DNA of 64,000 nucleotides, taken from positions 3,162,001-3,226,000 of the forward strand of contig NC_049562.1 in the NCBI RefSeq assembly GCF_013368755.1. Direction: 5' to 3'. This document shows, piece after piece, positions 20,839 through 32,697 of the stretch; within the stretch, counting starts at the first letter, position 1; the number at the start of each line of letters is the position of its first letter. The notes below the pieces were generated by a model. It had not been told where the DNA came from. It searched no databases and saw only the letters and a list, made by a program, of their open reading frames with translations. Position numbers and translations under genes: made by a program. Source of the DNA: Talaromyces rugulosus. Its lineage: Eukaryota > Ascomycota > Eurotiomycetes > Eurotiales > Trichocomaceae.

Positions 20839-21276
20839 ATGGCATCATTGCAGTTGGCGCGAAATTTTTCGCGCTCGTCATTCTCGCTACTGCCGATTCT
20901 CCCTGCCATCCTGCGGCCAACCCCGATAAGCCTACAGTGGCCAGCCTCTACAGAGCCCTCGGTCCTGAATGGCTCCCTGATAAGCAGCTTCCCGTCGTTC
21001 CTCACCGACATCTGGGAATCCATCCTCCAAGCCGTCCCCAAGAAAAAGACCTCACACATGAAAAGGCGGCATCGGCAAATGGCTGGCAAGGCATTGAAGG
21101 ATGTCACGAACTTGAAACCCTGTCCGTCTTGCGGCCAACCGAAGAGACCCCATGTTCTATGTGCCAGCTGTGTGAAAGGTACGCGCTGGGATCCTCGTGC
21201 CATCCACCCGTCCATTCAATAGCTAACCCTGGGAACAGCAATCAAGGAAAAGTGGAAGACCCTTGCGCCGTTTTAA
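20839..21276 (+). CDS. mrpl32: Mitochondrial large-subunit ribosomal protein bL32m
   Basis: Component of the mitochondrial large ribosomal subunit; in yeast its presequence is matured by the m-AAA protease. Two exons (20839-21178 and 21239-21276) give 125 aa. The N-terminal half is an Arg/Ser-rich, acid-poor mitochondrial targeting region. The mature part begins around VPKKKTSHMKRRHRQM and carries the zinc-binding motif CPSCGQPKRPHVLCASCVK (two CxxC pairs), diagnostic for bL32. The second exon supplies the basic end AIKEKWKTLAPF, completing the VKAIKEKW block. The 60-nt intron has standard GT-AG ends. Confidence 0.92.
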
Positions 21277-21664
21277 TGGGAGAATCTAGTTGAGGGAGAC
21301 ACTTTGTGTGCTCGGGATATTGTCTGAGAGTGGCTGTTACAGTACTCAGGGCACGCATGATGATAGGCGCAATATGGGTACATTTTTGTTGAGCATTGAG
21401 CATTGGACTATTTCAAAGAATAAATTATTGTACTATAGTTTTCTTGCATATCTCTCTTGGTTTTTTTTATTATTATTTCATTCAACTTCCAATTGGAATA
21501 ATAAGAAGCTCATTAGAAAAAATTCTCCTTTGACATGCAGCCCGTTTGTAAGATAAATAGTCCGCCCTCACGTCACGGGTCTTGGCAACAAAGAATTCCG
21601 ACCAGACAGTCATAACCTCCCTCCTCAAAATCTTTCGATATACCGGGAGGAGGATCCAAGAGAC
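21277..21664. other. Intergenic: mrpl32 3' flank and ski8 upstream region
   Basis: No gene seen. AT-rich, with T-rich segments around 21460-21480; the right end is the probable ski8 leader. Confidence 0.5.
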
Positions 21665-22948
21665 ATGGTAAGATGACGTGCAGATTTTCTTGTGAGATAA
21701 CAAAGCTCTGACACAGGCTTAATCCACAGTCTAAGCAGTATCTGTCTTGGAATTCGGCGGACAACGGTAAGTCATTTCTCCCCGCCATACACAGACGCAT
21801 GTAATTAAGAATAGCTGCGTGCAAAAAATAGCCCACCCAATTGATATCTTCTCATTGGCTGTGACGTCCAACCAAATACTATCGGCTTCAGGAGCGTCTA
21901 CTCTCAAGGTTCATTCCACCGCGGACGCTGATTTTCCGCTGGTGCAGACGATTGAGGCTGCCCACAAGATCGGATGTCATCATGTTGTCACGTCCAGGAA
22001 CAGCCAAAACGCTGCTAGTATTGGATTCGACGGGAATATCAAAATCTGGGGCTGTGAGAATGGGATATGGTCTGAAGTGACTAAACTGTCGAGTAAGTTT
22101 TACTATGCTTTTTGTTACTATTGACAAAATATCCCTCTAACTTGCCCCGCGCAGATGTCTTGAAGCAGTCAAATGCCTGGGCAATCACCTTGTCAGACGA
22201 TGCCAAGTATCTCGCAGGAACGACGCATGATGGTCACATCAAAGTTTGGGATTTGGCTAGTAATGGAGAACAATTCCGGAGCTACGAAACCAAGGGAACT
22301 TTTGGCTCTTGCATTGATATGGTACGCCGGCATATTTGAATACAGCCAAGACGTATTCCTCCAACTGACATTTTTCCAGTCTAGTGATGGGAAATACATA
22401 GCAAGTGGTCATGAAAGCGGAAGCATCTATATTTTCAACAATGAAACTGGTCGAATACCATTTTCATTATCCGGTAAGGGTCTATTACTAGTCTATCAAA
22501 CTCAGGTCAAACTCACTATTTCACAGGACTAGTAAAACCAGTACGCACTGTTGCATTTTCTCCTAGCGGAAAGTTTCTGGCGGCAGCAGGAGACTCCAAG
22601 GTTATTGTACTCTATGATACAGAGTCTGGTGAGCAAGTTGCCCTTCTGTCTGGGCACTCGGCATGGGTTCTGTCTCTCGATTGGAGTCATACCGGCGAGT
22701 ATCTTCTAAGCGGGTAAGTGTGACTACTCAATGTTTTTTTATTTAAAAATCTAACACTGAGCAGTTCTTTCGACGGCAAAGTGAAGGTGTGGTCAATTGA
22801 ACGCAGAACATGCGTAGCAACCCATTCCGAGGCTGAAAAGGCTATATGGAGTGTGAAGTGGTTGCCTAAATTGGGAAAGACTGAAGGGTTTGCTACTGCT
22901 GGCGCGCATCGCAGCATATGGTTTTACCGAGAGGCAACTGGCGGTTAG
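21665..22948 (+). CDS. ski8: SKI8 WD40 protein (Ski complex; meiotic Rec14/Rec103 role)
   Basis: WD40 subunit of the Ski complex, which feeds cytoplasmic mRNA to the exosome; orthologs also support Spo11-dependent meiotic breaks. Seven exons (21665-21667, 21730-21766, 21832-22092, 22155-22321, 22380-22473, 22527-22713, 22765-22948) give 310 aa. The first coding exon is just ATG. The second and third then give SKQYLSWNSADNAHPIDIFS, the family N-terminus. WD repeats include IGFDGNIKIWG, GTTHDGHIKVWDLAS, SGHESGSIYIFNNETG, AFSPSGKFLAAAGDSKVIVL, DWSHTGEYLLSGSFDGKVKV and a last blade TAGAHRSIWFYREATGG. Introns are 51-65 nt. A start inside exon 3 region would lose the family N-terminus, so the split start is preferred. 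The gene is transcribed toward spc25. Confidence 0.92.
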
Positions 22949-23113
22949 ATGCCGGATGTTATTGTCATGAACAGAAAAGAAATGGGGAATTCTCATAGCC
23001 TTGGTGGCGGCGTTGCATACATTATTATAGCTAGGTACAAGAAATCGGAATATCATAATCTATGGGAATCAATAAAACGGGTATTTCTTAGAGAAAGAGA
23101 GAAAAAAAGGTCA

Positions 23114-23943
23114 TTATTTCATGGACTCGACAAATAGTCGCCGCATTCTCTTTAGAAGTGCACCAAAATCCCGGTCTTCGTTGACAGCATCTAGCTCGCG
23201 CTCAACAGCAGCTCGGTCCAGCTTGGGTTTGGTGTGATAAATCTCATAGTCTCTGGAAGCAGTTCCAAGTTCGAACCAAGCCTCTTTCTCCCAATCTCGC
23301 TCCAAAATATGGCTATATACGATCTTGAGACGATCCTCTCTGCCGGCGCCTTCAATCCGCATGCAAAGATAATCCTGCCAAAATTCTAGTTCCGGCATGT
23401 TGAGTCGCGATTGAGCATCCAGATAATGAGAGTGAGCCTTCTGGGCTTCGAGTTTCTGGTCGATGGCTGCTTGCGTTTCCGCAATTTGTCGCTTCAGTCT
23501 ATCTCGTTTCGCTAGCCGGGAGTCTCGCTCAAGCGTTATAGATGAAATATGCGCATGGATTTCGGCCGCTTCGGCCGCTTCCCTTTGGACCGTCTGAGAG
23601 TGATCTTGAGTCTTTGAAGTAAGGATTTTTATATCGTTCCGCTTCATATCCTCGTCCTCTGTCGCGTCACGATTAGCGAAAGCCCTGATTCCTGCAACAA
23701 GCGGGGGTTCTTACTCTGAAACTCTGCTAAATTAATGTGAAATTGATTGCGCTCCTCTAGAACTTGCTTCCGGCCTCGCTCGATGAAAGCGTCGAATTTC
23801 GCGGTGAACTGTGCCATTTTACTGCGGAGGTCTTCGAAGCCGAAGTTTATGCTTGGGAGAGAGTCCGCCATTGACGGAGCTTCTGTAGAAGCCAGCGGAG
23901 GCCGCATAGCGCTAGTCGACAGCGACGGTTCGAAAGAAGACAT
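23114..23943 (-). CDS. spc25: Kinetochore protein SPC25 (Ndc80 complex)
   Basis: Subunit of the four-protein Ndc80 complex; its C-terminal globular domain anchors the complex to the inner kinetochore. Two exons (23715-23943 and 23114-23658) give 257 aa. After a Ser/Pro-rich start comes the conserved NFGFEDLRSKMAQFTAKFDA, then RKQVLEERNQFHINLAEFQ leading over the splice into KDEDMKRND. A coiled coil follows through about residue 155. The RWD-like C-terminal domain reads MPELEFWQDYLCMRIEGAG, DRLKIVYSHI and EKEAWFELGTASRDYEIYHT, ending LLKRMRRLFVESMK. The 56-nt intron has standard ends. Its 3' end faces that of ski8. Confidence 0.93.
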
Positions 23944-24357
23944 TTTGAAGTCACAGTCAGTCGTGGGTATCTGGGCGGCGTTATTATTCTCGAGCGCGTG
24001 TTGTTTGACTCGTCCGTTGTTCGCGGGGAACGACGAACACAGGCAGCGCCAAGTGCCCGGTCGCGCTTAGGAGGAAGCGGTTAGGCTGGCGCGGTTGCGG
24101 GGCAACTGCCAGTCAGACCCGCCCGCTCCTGCCCGCCGATGCTCGATCGAGTAATTAGTGGAATTTACGCTGGAAACTTTTCGCAGTTCACGTCAAGTCA
24201 ACTCTCTAGTTTCACCAACAATTCTCAACACAGCAGGGCATTTCAGAACTATTGGCGAGGCCCTTCAACACCACAAGCGGCCCATGACCACCCTTCGCGA
24301 TGAGTGAATCGTTGAATGAAGCGACGGATACGCTAGCAACTGCCGACACTGGTCCAA
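23944..24357. promoter_or_regulatory. Divergent promoter of spc25 and rrn6, with two upstream ORFs
   Basis: A 414-bp interval. On the plus strand, just before the rrn6 ATG at 24358, are two short upstream ORFs: 24284-24307 (7 codons plus stop) and 24300-24365 (21 codons plus stop). The second overlaps the rrn6 start in another frame. Confidence 0.5.
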
Positions 24358-27300
24358 ATGGATGATAATCACATCGATGTTCTGCAATATGGAAACCCGG
24401 GCCCGACTTCTTATAACCCCGTCTCTCAGGCTTGGAGTTTTTCCCGTGATTTCAGTCGCAGTATGTTTTGGTCAACGTCTGTAACGGGTGTGGGAGCTGA
24501 TAACGCATAGGATATGTCCTTTCATACACTGGGCTGCAGAGAATAGCAGCCCCCCCTCAGTCGAGCACCACGTTGGCCTTGGAAAGAGACAAAAACAAGG
24601 AGCGACCGCTTTTGAAAGCTCACCCTGAACTACTTGGGATAACTTCGTCTTTCAGACGAATCGAAGAAACCTCTCAGACGACATATGCGGCAACTTCGTT
24701 TTTCGATCCCTACGAATCTTCCTTGCTTGATTTTGGTCATGCGTTACCGTCCGAGGTAGATCGATCCGGAAGACTGCGAAGCGTCCCTATTGCGGCGTTT
24801 GCCTCGGGGAGGAACGGAAACGTGCTTTCGCTGAGGGCGATTGATGATGAGACGATCAACACCAACCAAGAGGCGCGTCGGTCTCTGCGTGTGCCTGCAA
24901 TTGGCGGTCTAGACAGCTTTGAGGGTCCCTGTGGTGAAAATCCTATTCGACAAATCCGGTTTGCCAACGGCCTTGAAGGGTCGGCGAACCTTTTGGCAAT
25001 TCGACTTCAATCATCCACACTCATTTGTCGACCTTTATATCACAAGAAGCCGTCGCCTACTAGGCCGATTGGAAAGTTTGCCTGTAAAAAGGCTCAAACT
25101 CGGAATCTCTCCCGCATTGATGTTAATCCTCTCATTGAAATTCCCGCGTCCCAGACCGGCGGTTATACTCAAGTTGACGTGATTTTTAACCCTCAGTCCC
25201 AGAACCGGCTCGGTGTCATCGATGAGAGAGGGAACTGGAGCATTTGGGATTTGTCTGATAACATTAAGAACAACGAGCACAAAACTCCAAAGTGTCTCCA
25301 AACTGGCTCACTGCCTCAATCTTCGGATGAATCAATGGATAATGGCAAATACGTTCAGCATGACGGATGGGGCAAGATTGAGTGGGTTGGCGATGTAAAT
25401 ACGTTTATTGCATGCAATCGACGTGTCGCCGTGCTGTATATTATGGAGGATGGTGTTGCTACGTCTTCTAACGTAGAGTTCAACTGGAGCTCTCCATCCG
25501 AGTGGATATTGGACGCGAAAGCCTGCTTTTTGGGGGCATCACAACTATTCATTCTAACTACGTTAAGAATTTTATGTCTAGATATTAGCAATCACAAGCG
25601 GCAGTCTTCGTCACTACAAGTTCCACAATTATCGTGGCAGCATCACCGCGATCCAGATGATCTAACTCTACGACTGACATCACTTTCTGTCAGTGAAGGT
25701 ATGAGACTGCCTTGCACATGGCAGTTGAGATTTTATTAACTTGGTTTAGAGGATTACCTGATTCTCTACTCTCGCCTTGATGTTTGCATTCTGGCCTTTC
25801 GGGTTCCATCCGCGGACGTTGAGGATGACATGCGCACATGTCTGACTGACGCATTTCCTATTCACCTTCCTGGGACTTTTATCGACCAAGGCTTGACGAG
25901 TATTCGACGTAAGGCTCCACTGAAAACCCTTCTGTTTAAGGAACTCGAGCAAGCCGCTTCGACTGGTCAAACCGAGTTTATGCCGTCTACTAGACTCATT
26001 AAGCTATTCATCCTAGACGACAGGCTGTCTATCCGTGAACATTTATTTTCCATGCCTCATAATCAGGAACTTGTGCCGGGAATGGCGTTATCAATTAGTC
26101 GGGACGCATTGCCACTTGTGAAGAGAAGCGCAAATCCGTGGAAAACGAAGCTGGTCGAAGCAGCCCTATCAGACTCCAATGAACCAGATCTATACGAACT
26201 GGCTCTTCAAAGGAACCTTCCGCAAATCAGATCACAAACCACCTCTTTGTCAAAGTCGTACTCTATCCAAGGGATTGTGGATTTCACGTTACTTTACGCC
26301 ACTCTCGCCGGATATCGCGTTCCGTATATCAGAGGTGCATCGGTGTTTATTCGCAGTCACCAAGGCCTCAGACAAGGCTTGGAAGAACTGGTGCCATTAC
26401 TCACAAACACTCCTGATAGCTTCTCCATGACTGGTCAAACCATGTAAGAACTGTTTCACCACCGTTGCAGATGTCACTAATCACCTATATAGGTTAGAGA
26501 TAATGGACTCTTTGCCAATATCTTCTAATATAGATGATACCATTCAAGACCTCTCATGGTTCAGATTGCAGTCAACCGAGGCCGGCCGAGCTGCAGGATT
26601 TACGGTTTATAATTTACCCCTGGAGGTATTAGCCGAGTCTCCTGGCAGACAACCAAAGCCTATCAGTTCGCTTCAATACCGTGACGTGTCGGGATTGTAC
26701 GATGGATTAATTCGCGACTGGTTGTCTGCCTTGTCTGGAAAAATACCGGCCTGGACCCGCATCTCGAAGGAGAAGTCTATACGGAACTTATCTACAGAAC
26801 TATCATTGGCAAGTATGGCTTACGTGGGAATGCTGCCACCGAGCGGTCAGACCACGCCCAGACGAACTGGGTCAAGATCAAGCTGGAGTCAAGCTTCTCA
26901 GCGTGTGCAAAGTCAAGATGACGGACGGGAGACATATGATGTTCTTGGACTCGGCATGCTCGCTCAGCAAGTTACCGACAACACGCTCTCGGACGCTACA
27001 GAAAACATTCTTTCCCAGTGGACTATTGGAGAAGATCCAGATTCCGTCGACTGGAAAAAGATCGCTTCTCAGGACACGGCGGCATCTAAAGCCACAACCT
27101 TAAAACGTACCCCTAGGCGATCGCGGTCAACGAGCCTCGCGGACAATCTGAAACCCAGACGAGCTTCACCGATTGTGCCCATTGTTCAAGCCCCTGGGAG
27201 CCAGCCTCAGCAGGATATCTTTAGAGATAATATCCCTAGTAGTCAATTCACCGAAGACAGCCTACCCATGACTCAAATCGAACGCGGCATCTTTGGCGGC

Positions 27301-27363
27301 AGGCAAGCTGGGAAGCAGACTAATGTCAGGGCAAGGAAAAAGAAACGAGCAGCAGGGTTCTGA
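24358..27363 (+). CDS. rrn6: RNA polymerase I core factor subunit RRN6
   Basis: Subunit of the Pol I core factor needed for rDNA transcription in the nucleolus. Four exons (24358-24460, 24511-25698, 25750-26443, 26493-27363) give 951 aa, in the range of fungal RRN6-like proteins. The N-terminus DNHIDVLQYGNPGPTSYNPV and the following AWSFSRDFSRYVLSYTGLQR suit the family. A beta-propeller-like region follows, with strands such as NRLGVIDERGNWSIWDLSD and KIEWVGDVNTFIACNRRVAV. The second half is helical. The C-terminus is Ser/Arg-rich and ends in the family-like TQIERGIFGGRQAGKQTNV with a Lys/Arg-rich tail. The start is the first ATG in frame after the upstream ORFs. Assignment rests on overall layout and the termini, so slightly less sure than for enzymes. 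Confidence 0.85.
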
Positions 27364-27866
27364 TCAGGAATAGTCGTCCTCTAGATGCAGGGGTATCATA
27401 ATATTTAGTGGATATGCAGGATGTATACATATACTGATGCCGACGAAGAGGGGCATGCGGGGTATACATGAAACACAAATAAGACACTTGGGAACCTTTC
27501 CAACATCAGACAAGAATGAATTCTTGCGTAATATGCTAAAACACGTATGAGCAATAATCACCGGCGGTGTCGACATCCAGCTTGGCGATCATTAATCAGA
27601 CTTTAGTTGCCTATTCGGTGCCAGTGGGCCCGCCGGGCATTTGTAATTAATTGACCGTTCGTTCAGTCAGCATTCTTGCAGCCTTATTACATGCCGCCAT
27701 AGCAGCCTATAAAGACAGCTCACCGGCCCTTCTTGTTTTTCTATCTCCTTTTAAACCACTTAGCACTACTTTACTCGTTCGCCGCTCTCATTTCAACCCC
27801 GCCGACCAGATCCAACCTACCCCGCACAAGCCAACTTATCGATTGCGCCAACACCGCCAAGAAACA
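27364..27866. other. Intergenic: rrn6 3' flank and atx1 promoter
   Basis: No gene seen. A TATA-like TATAAA at 27708-27713 lies about 155 bp before the atx1 start; pyrimidine-rich sequence follows it. Confidence 0.5.
27708..27713 (+). promoter_or_regulatory. Putative TATA box of atx1
   Basis: TATAAA about 155 bp upstream of the ATG, followed by CT-rich sequence typical of fungal transcription start regions. Positional evidence only. Confidence 0.35.
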
Positions 27867-28217
27867 ATGGCTGAACATCAATACAAGTTTAATGTCTCCA
27901 TGAGCTGCGGAGGATGCTCTGGTGCCGTGGAGCGAGTGCTGAAGAAGCTGGATGGTAAGTTGCGTCATACCTAGTCAAACAACATCTTGCGAGAGAGAAA
28001 GAGAGACTGCCTGACTTGACACATGCCCCTGACCGAAACCATGAGCTAATGATTTTCTTGTCTAGGCGTCAAATCATTCGATGTCAGCTTAGACTCGCAG
28101 ACCGCCACTGTTGTCACCGAAAACTCGCTCCCTTACGACACCGTTCTGGCCACCATCAAGAAGACCGGTAAGGCCGTGAACAGCGGAGAGGCAGATGGGG
28201 CCCCTCAAGAGGTGTAG
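27867..28217 (+). CDS. atx1: Cytosolic copper chaperone ATX1 (HMA domain)
   Basis: Carries Cu(I) to the Ccc2-type P-type ATPase of the Golgi, for loading of secreted copper enzymes such as multicopper ferroxidases. Two exons (27867-27954 and 28066-28217) give 79 aa, one HMA domain. The metal site is MSCGGCSGAVERVLKKLDG, with the MxCxxC ligands at residues 13-17. The second exon completes the ferredoxin-like fold with VKSFDVSLDSQTATVVTENS and the Lys-containing loop IKKTGKAVNSGE. The intron is 111 nt, long for this window. No signal peptide or membrane segment is present, consistent with a soluble chaperone. Confidence 0.95.
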
Positions 28218-28677
28218 AAATGATAATACAAGGAGATAAATTGAAAGGGAAATTATTATTTATTGGCTCTCGCCAAATGAATTGAATTAGTCATGCCCAT
28301 CCAGCCAGCATACCAGCATACCAGCCTCACGCAAATTCCACGAATTCTAGACACTACGTTGCATGAGCCCTGTGATAGAATTGAACATGGTTTATTTGCT
28401 TTGCGTATTTTGATTGAAAGTTCAATACCAATTCACAGGAATAACCCTGATGCTGATATGGGACCAAAATGTCTTCTAAAACTCAAAATGCCTGGGGTAT
28501 CTTTGACACGTTTCAACAAGAAAATTTACCCCTGTGCGCCAGACAAATCAATGCGTGCTCCTCTATATACCTGAAAAACGAGTATAATGCACTTCACCTG
28601 ATCCAATACATAGACAAAACCGGAATATCATGTGTAGCTCCTTGCCCGATAATCTTCTACCCTTGACGGGGCTCGTA
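28218..28677. other. Intergenic between convergent atx1 and the DUF2293 gene
   Basis: No gene seen; probably the two 3' untranslated regions. It contains a small direct repeat (CAGCATACCAGCATACCAGC) near 28306. Confidence 0.5.
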
Positions 28678-31311
28678 TTAATAGTTCCTCGACTTCTCTA
28701 ATTGCACTTCGTACCTTCTGATAGCTGAGACAGGAAGGGTATCTTTCTTCTTTTGGGTAACAAAGACTGAATTCTGCGAGGTAGGGCGGGGACTGTGCAA
28801 TTGATGAGAAGCTGGAGGAGTCCAATCCCTGGTTCCAGGGTCTTTTGAGGATCGAGAAGTCGATCTCGAATCTACCTGGTTATGCGGAACACCAAGCTGG
28901 TTTCGCTCACCCAGTTGTGGCCAAATAGGGTGTAGCTGGGAGCTGTGCACGTTACCAGCTCGCAAAGGGTCTTCGTTATTGATAATCTCTCTTTGCGTTT
29001 CGTACGAGTTAGCTTTGGCCCACCATCCCGAACTATCTGAGCCATGTCCAGGGCTTGGTCTGTATAATCTATGAGTTTCTCGATTAGTTGTGGTCCGTGA
29101 AGGCTCAACCATGTAACCGTTGTTCCTGGGCACTAGAACTTTATTCGGCCTGTGTGTATCAAGACGTGGATTCACAATGTGAAGACCATCTTCTCTGTGA
29201 AAATTTTCGGAAGGCTCTCGAATCACTTCCATAGATGGTCTCTCAAGTGATAACCTAGAGCGAGATATTGTATGCACTGTTTGTTCCGAATTACCCCTTG
29301 TTAAAAGGGTTGCTTCTCGACTTATAGCAGGCACTCTATACATCGCATTATCATCTAGAATTGGCCCCACATATCGACGAGGGTCTAGCTGTGGTTTCTC
29401 AACACGCTGAAAGAGATCATCATTTCCACAAGATGATGGGCGACGAATACTGGAGAGAGAATGCCGAGGTTCCAAGCGTCTTCGCTTTGGGTGATCACTG
29501 CTATCATCATCAAGGTTGATAACGTCGATTCGCCTCGAGAGGTCTTCAAAGGGCCGTTCACGTGCCGTTGTAGAATTGTCATAGGTTCCTCTTTGAGCAT
29601 GCGTAGAATCGTTGGCTCTGCTCCTTACTGGGGGCCGTTCAGTATTGAGAAATTCCGGATGCTCAATTGAGGTAAGGATTGTGTTATCCTGGAAAGATGA
29701 ATTGTCTCTGTCGTAATTCGTGGCTAGAATCCCCGACGGATGAATGCGTTTTCGGGGGTTTTCATCATGTCGATGAGACGGAAATCTGGGACCGGCCACA
29801 AATAGAGGTTTGGGCGGAAAGTTTGCCGGATGCGCTACTCTTTCTTCGGGAATGCTGGGGGGAATCTTACTGAATATAGACCCGTCGGGGAAATGAAGGA
29901 TGTCTGGAGCTTGGTGTCGTGGGAGAGGCTAGCTTGATGTCAGACCAGAGTAAATTACCCAAAAAAAAGAGAAACTCACGGGCGATTCTATCGGTATGTG
30001 ATGGCGCTTCAGACGTTCATCGGCTGCATCATTCAAAGGTCGCTGACCGATATTACCTTCTCGAGACACCCCGTGATTGACAAAGGGGTCATGCTTGTGG
30101 CCTTGGGTTGATTTCCCCTCCCGGTAGCGACCCATGGCCCGATCCCAGGCTTGATAGCGGTTGAAGCCTCGGCGATCAACTTTGGATTTGTTGAATTTCT
30201 GAGCCGGAACTCTTTGTACAATGGTATACCTTCCTGTGAATTCCCCGGTGCCCGTGCTCTCTAGAGGAGTTGTCACTAGATTGGTGTCTTTTTCACCCGC
30301 CGCTTCAAGTCTGTCGGTAATAACTTTGCTGGATAGTATTTCAACACTAGGGTCGCGATTAATGGTTTCGAATTCCGAAGAGTGGCTCGAATGGCTTCCT
30401 TCGTCGTCCTCATCCTCGTCATCTGAAATAATAATGACCTCGCGAAAGACGTCTTCAAGCTCCGGCATACCATTCTCGTCTTCGCCTCGCCACTGAACCA
30501 GTCTTTCCAAGGTAGAGTCCTCGACCCTTCGTCTCGCCTCCTGGAATGAGGTCTTTTTGAGGAGTTGGTCGTATTCAGTATAGATGTGTCGTATATGAGC
30601 CACAACTGCTAACTGTGCCCTCCGTGCGAGTGGTAGCTCAGCTGCCGTGCCGACTTTGCGTTGGCCCTTTGGAATAGTTAGACAGTTGGTAGAATAAAGC
30701 AGTCAGTATATACCTTTTGGAAAGCAGTTTTGATTATTTGGTCGGTATCATCGTCGGGAATGTTGGGGAACAGATCTCGAATGACGTCTCTCGCTTCCTT
30801 GTCGATAATGGTTTGAGAAAACTCTGCTTCGGATCGACAACTAGCTGAAGCTGTGTTGAAATTGTCAATTGACAATACATTTCCTTTCTCTGTGAGATGA
30901 AAGCCTAGCTCCATACAGGCCGTGGCTACAACAGTGCTAGGAAAATGGTACCCCACACGATGGACTTGTTGGGATAGGCCATGCGTGTTTTGATGAGGAG
31001 TTGTCTGCGCAGAGTGTTAAAACACTGACCCTAAGGGGGTTCTTTCAAACAAGATCGTGACTTACAGTGACCGCAAATACCTGGAGTCCATGTTTCCGGC
31101 ACATCTCCTTACAAACAGAGGTAAACTTGGGATTGCCTGCAGAGATGAAGGTGTAGCCTGGAGGGGCTTCGGCCTCAAAGTATATGATGCTCCGCAGCTT
31201 CTTCCTCTTCTGAGTGATACTCTCCATAATGACTTTGTGCTTTCGAAACTTGGCTCTGGCCAAGCCATTCTGAGCGCGGGCAGCACTAGGCTGCCTTTGA
31301 ATGCGCGTCAT
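28678..31311 (-). CDS. DUF2293 domain protein, nuclear-type, largely disordered C-terminus
   Basis: Fungal protein with an N-terminal DUF2293 domain; function unknown. Four exons on the minus strand (31066-31311, 30714-31004, 29980-30666, 28678-29928) give 824 aa. The first 30 residues are basic. The domain follows with APPGYTFISAGNPKFTSVCK, VGYHFPSTVVATACMELGF and KEARDVIRDLFPNIPDDDTD, then IIKTAFQKGQRKVGTAAELP and HIRHIYTEYDQLLK. After this come RLVQWRGEDENGMPELEDVF, an acidic DDEDEDDEG patch and a long polar, Arg/Ser-rich tail without recognisable domains. All introns are 47-61 nt with GT-AG ends. The mix of basic and acidic low-complexity regions suggests a nuclear protein, which is inference. 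It is divergent from the LYR-like gene, 394 bp apart. Confidence 0.8.
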
Positions 31312-31705
31312 GAGTTATGCGAGCGAGGTTCAGCATGTAGAAGACAGCAGCTCAAACAACGAACGCCACATCAAAATTGAGGACGCCACTTGCCGCAAGC
31401 CGATGTATGTGACTGGGGGCGGCGAGAGAAACGGCATGCAGGCAGGCCAGCATGGTATATCGAGCAGCACGATCCCGGACAACGAGCAGACGAGATGGAA
31501 GAAAAGGGAGATCAGTGCCCAGGTGAGTTCGAGCTGTTGTCAGGCGGTTGGGCAGGGCGCTGTATGAGGGGAGAGCGGCTGCCCTATTGGCCGCGGGCCG
31601 CCGCTATACCTGGTCGGGCCGGTCCTGCCTTACCGCGACTTTTCTCTCTTCACCACGACTACTTGCTATCTTCATGATTCATCAGAACTTCTTCCTGCTG
31701 GATCC
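31312..31705. promoter_or_regulatory. Divergent promoter of the DUF2293 gene and the LYR-like gene
   Basis: A 394-bp GC-rich interval. Several short frames remain open but none looks like a protein. Confidence 0.45.
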
Positions 31706-32151
31706 ATGCCCCAGTCGGCCATCGCCACGGCCTATCGCCAGCTGTACCGCGCCGGCCTCAAGGCTGTGAGATACTCGACACCGCAGCGCCATGTCCTGCG
31801 CTGGAATCTGCGCTCCGCCTTCCGCTCTGGCAGCCAGAGTGATTTCGACAGCACCAAGATAGCGCAGACCATCCTGTTCCTTGAACGAGCCGCCGCGTCT
31901 TCTACCAGCCTGGAGCACAAGATTGTGAAGAATCTGCTGCATGTCAGATACTGGGAGCAGGCAACCCTGAAACCCAGATCCAAACCATCGTAAGTGCGGT
32001 CGATCTTCACATGTATCCGCAACGAGGACCTAACCCTCCCTCCCTCAATAGTCGCGATGCTGCCCAGCACTATTTGGGGTGGTCAGCAAACACCCACTTC
32101 AATTCCACCTTGATGCTCCTGAATGAGAGCCTCGGTACTTGCTTAAGATGA
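31706..32151 (+). CDS. Small LYR-motif-like mitochondrial protein (fungal, uncharacterised)
   Basis: Two exons (31706-31989 and 32052-32151) give 127 aa. The N-terminus SAIATAYRQLYRAGLKAVRY contains a Tyr-Arg/Leu-Tyr-Arg arrangement like that of LYR proteins, which are small basic helical proteins of the mitochondrial matrix that often bind acyl carrier protein or Fe-S assembly factors. Further conserved-looking blocks are QRHVLRWNLRSAFR, FLERAAASSTSLEHKIVKNL and a second-exon end LMLLNESLGTCLR. The basic, acid-poor first 50 residues fit mitochondrial import. The splice is supported by a continuous frame and by the typical C-terminal LNES-LCLR ending I associate with these fungal proteins. 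LYR family membership is likely rather than proven; the substrate is unknown. Confidence 0.72.
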
Positions 32152-32697
32152 AGCTTGCTCAACCATCATAGGCCGGATTCCCGACCTATCAAGGCGTGCC
32201 TCGTCCACTCACCGGTATAGTGAGCATGATTGACGCCTGCTATCTATCTAGGTCTTCTACTCGATTCCTCTGCGACACATATTTCGAGTGCATAACGATA
32301 CTCGCCGTCGCAGACTTGTACTATACATATTCACTGCAGAAAAAGACGCAGACCAAACAATACATGACAAAATATATCCCCCCCCCTTGTATCAACATTC
32401 AGAGCTCGAAACTAGCTTGTCGACATACGGTAGGATAAAAAAGCCTGTGTCCACGTTTTATGTATCATGTAATTAAGTCCCTGGGTTGATTTGCTTGTAC
32501 CCCCTTGGGATGTCTACAAGGCTGTGACTGGCTTGTCCTTGCATCAGGCCTGCAGGCCGCAGCAGCAGCACCTTGGTCACATGTGCGCCACCAGAAAAAT
32601 CCTGCGACGAAAATCGCTCTGGGGAAACATGCCTATACCGTGCCAAAAAACCAATTTAATTAATTATTTGCATCACATTTCGTGTCTAAAAATCCCA
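32152..32697. other. Intergenic or 5' leader of the CHY/RING gene
   Basis: No separate gene seen. The frame of the downstream gene is open from about 32491 but lacks family-like sequence before 32740. An unrecognised 5' exon of that gene could lie here. Confidence 0.4.
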
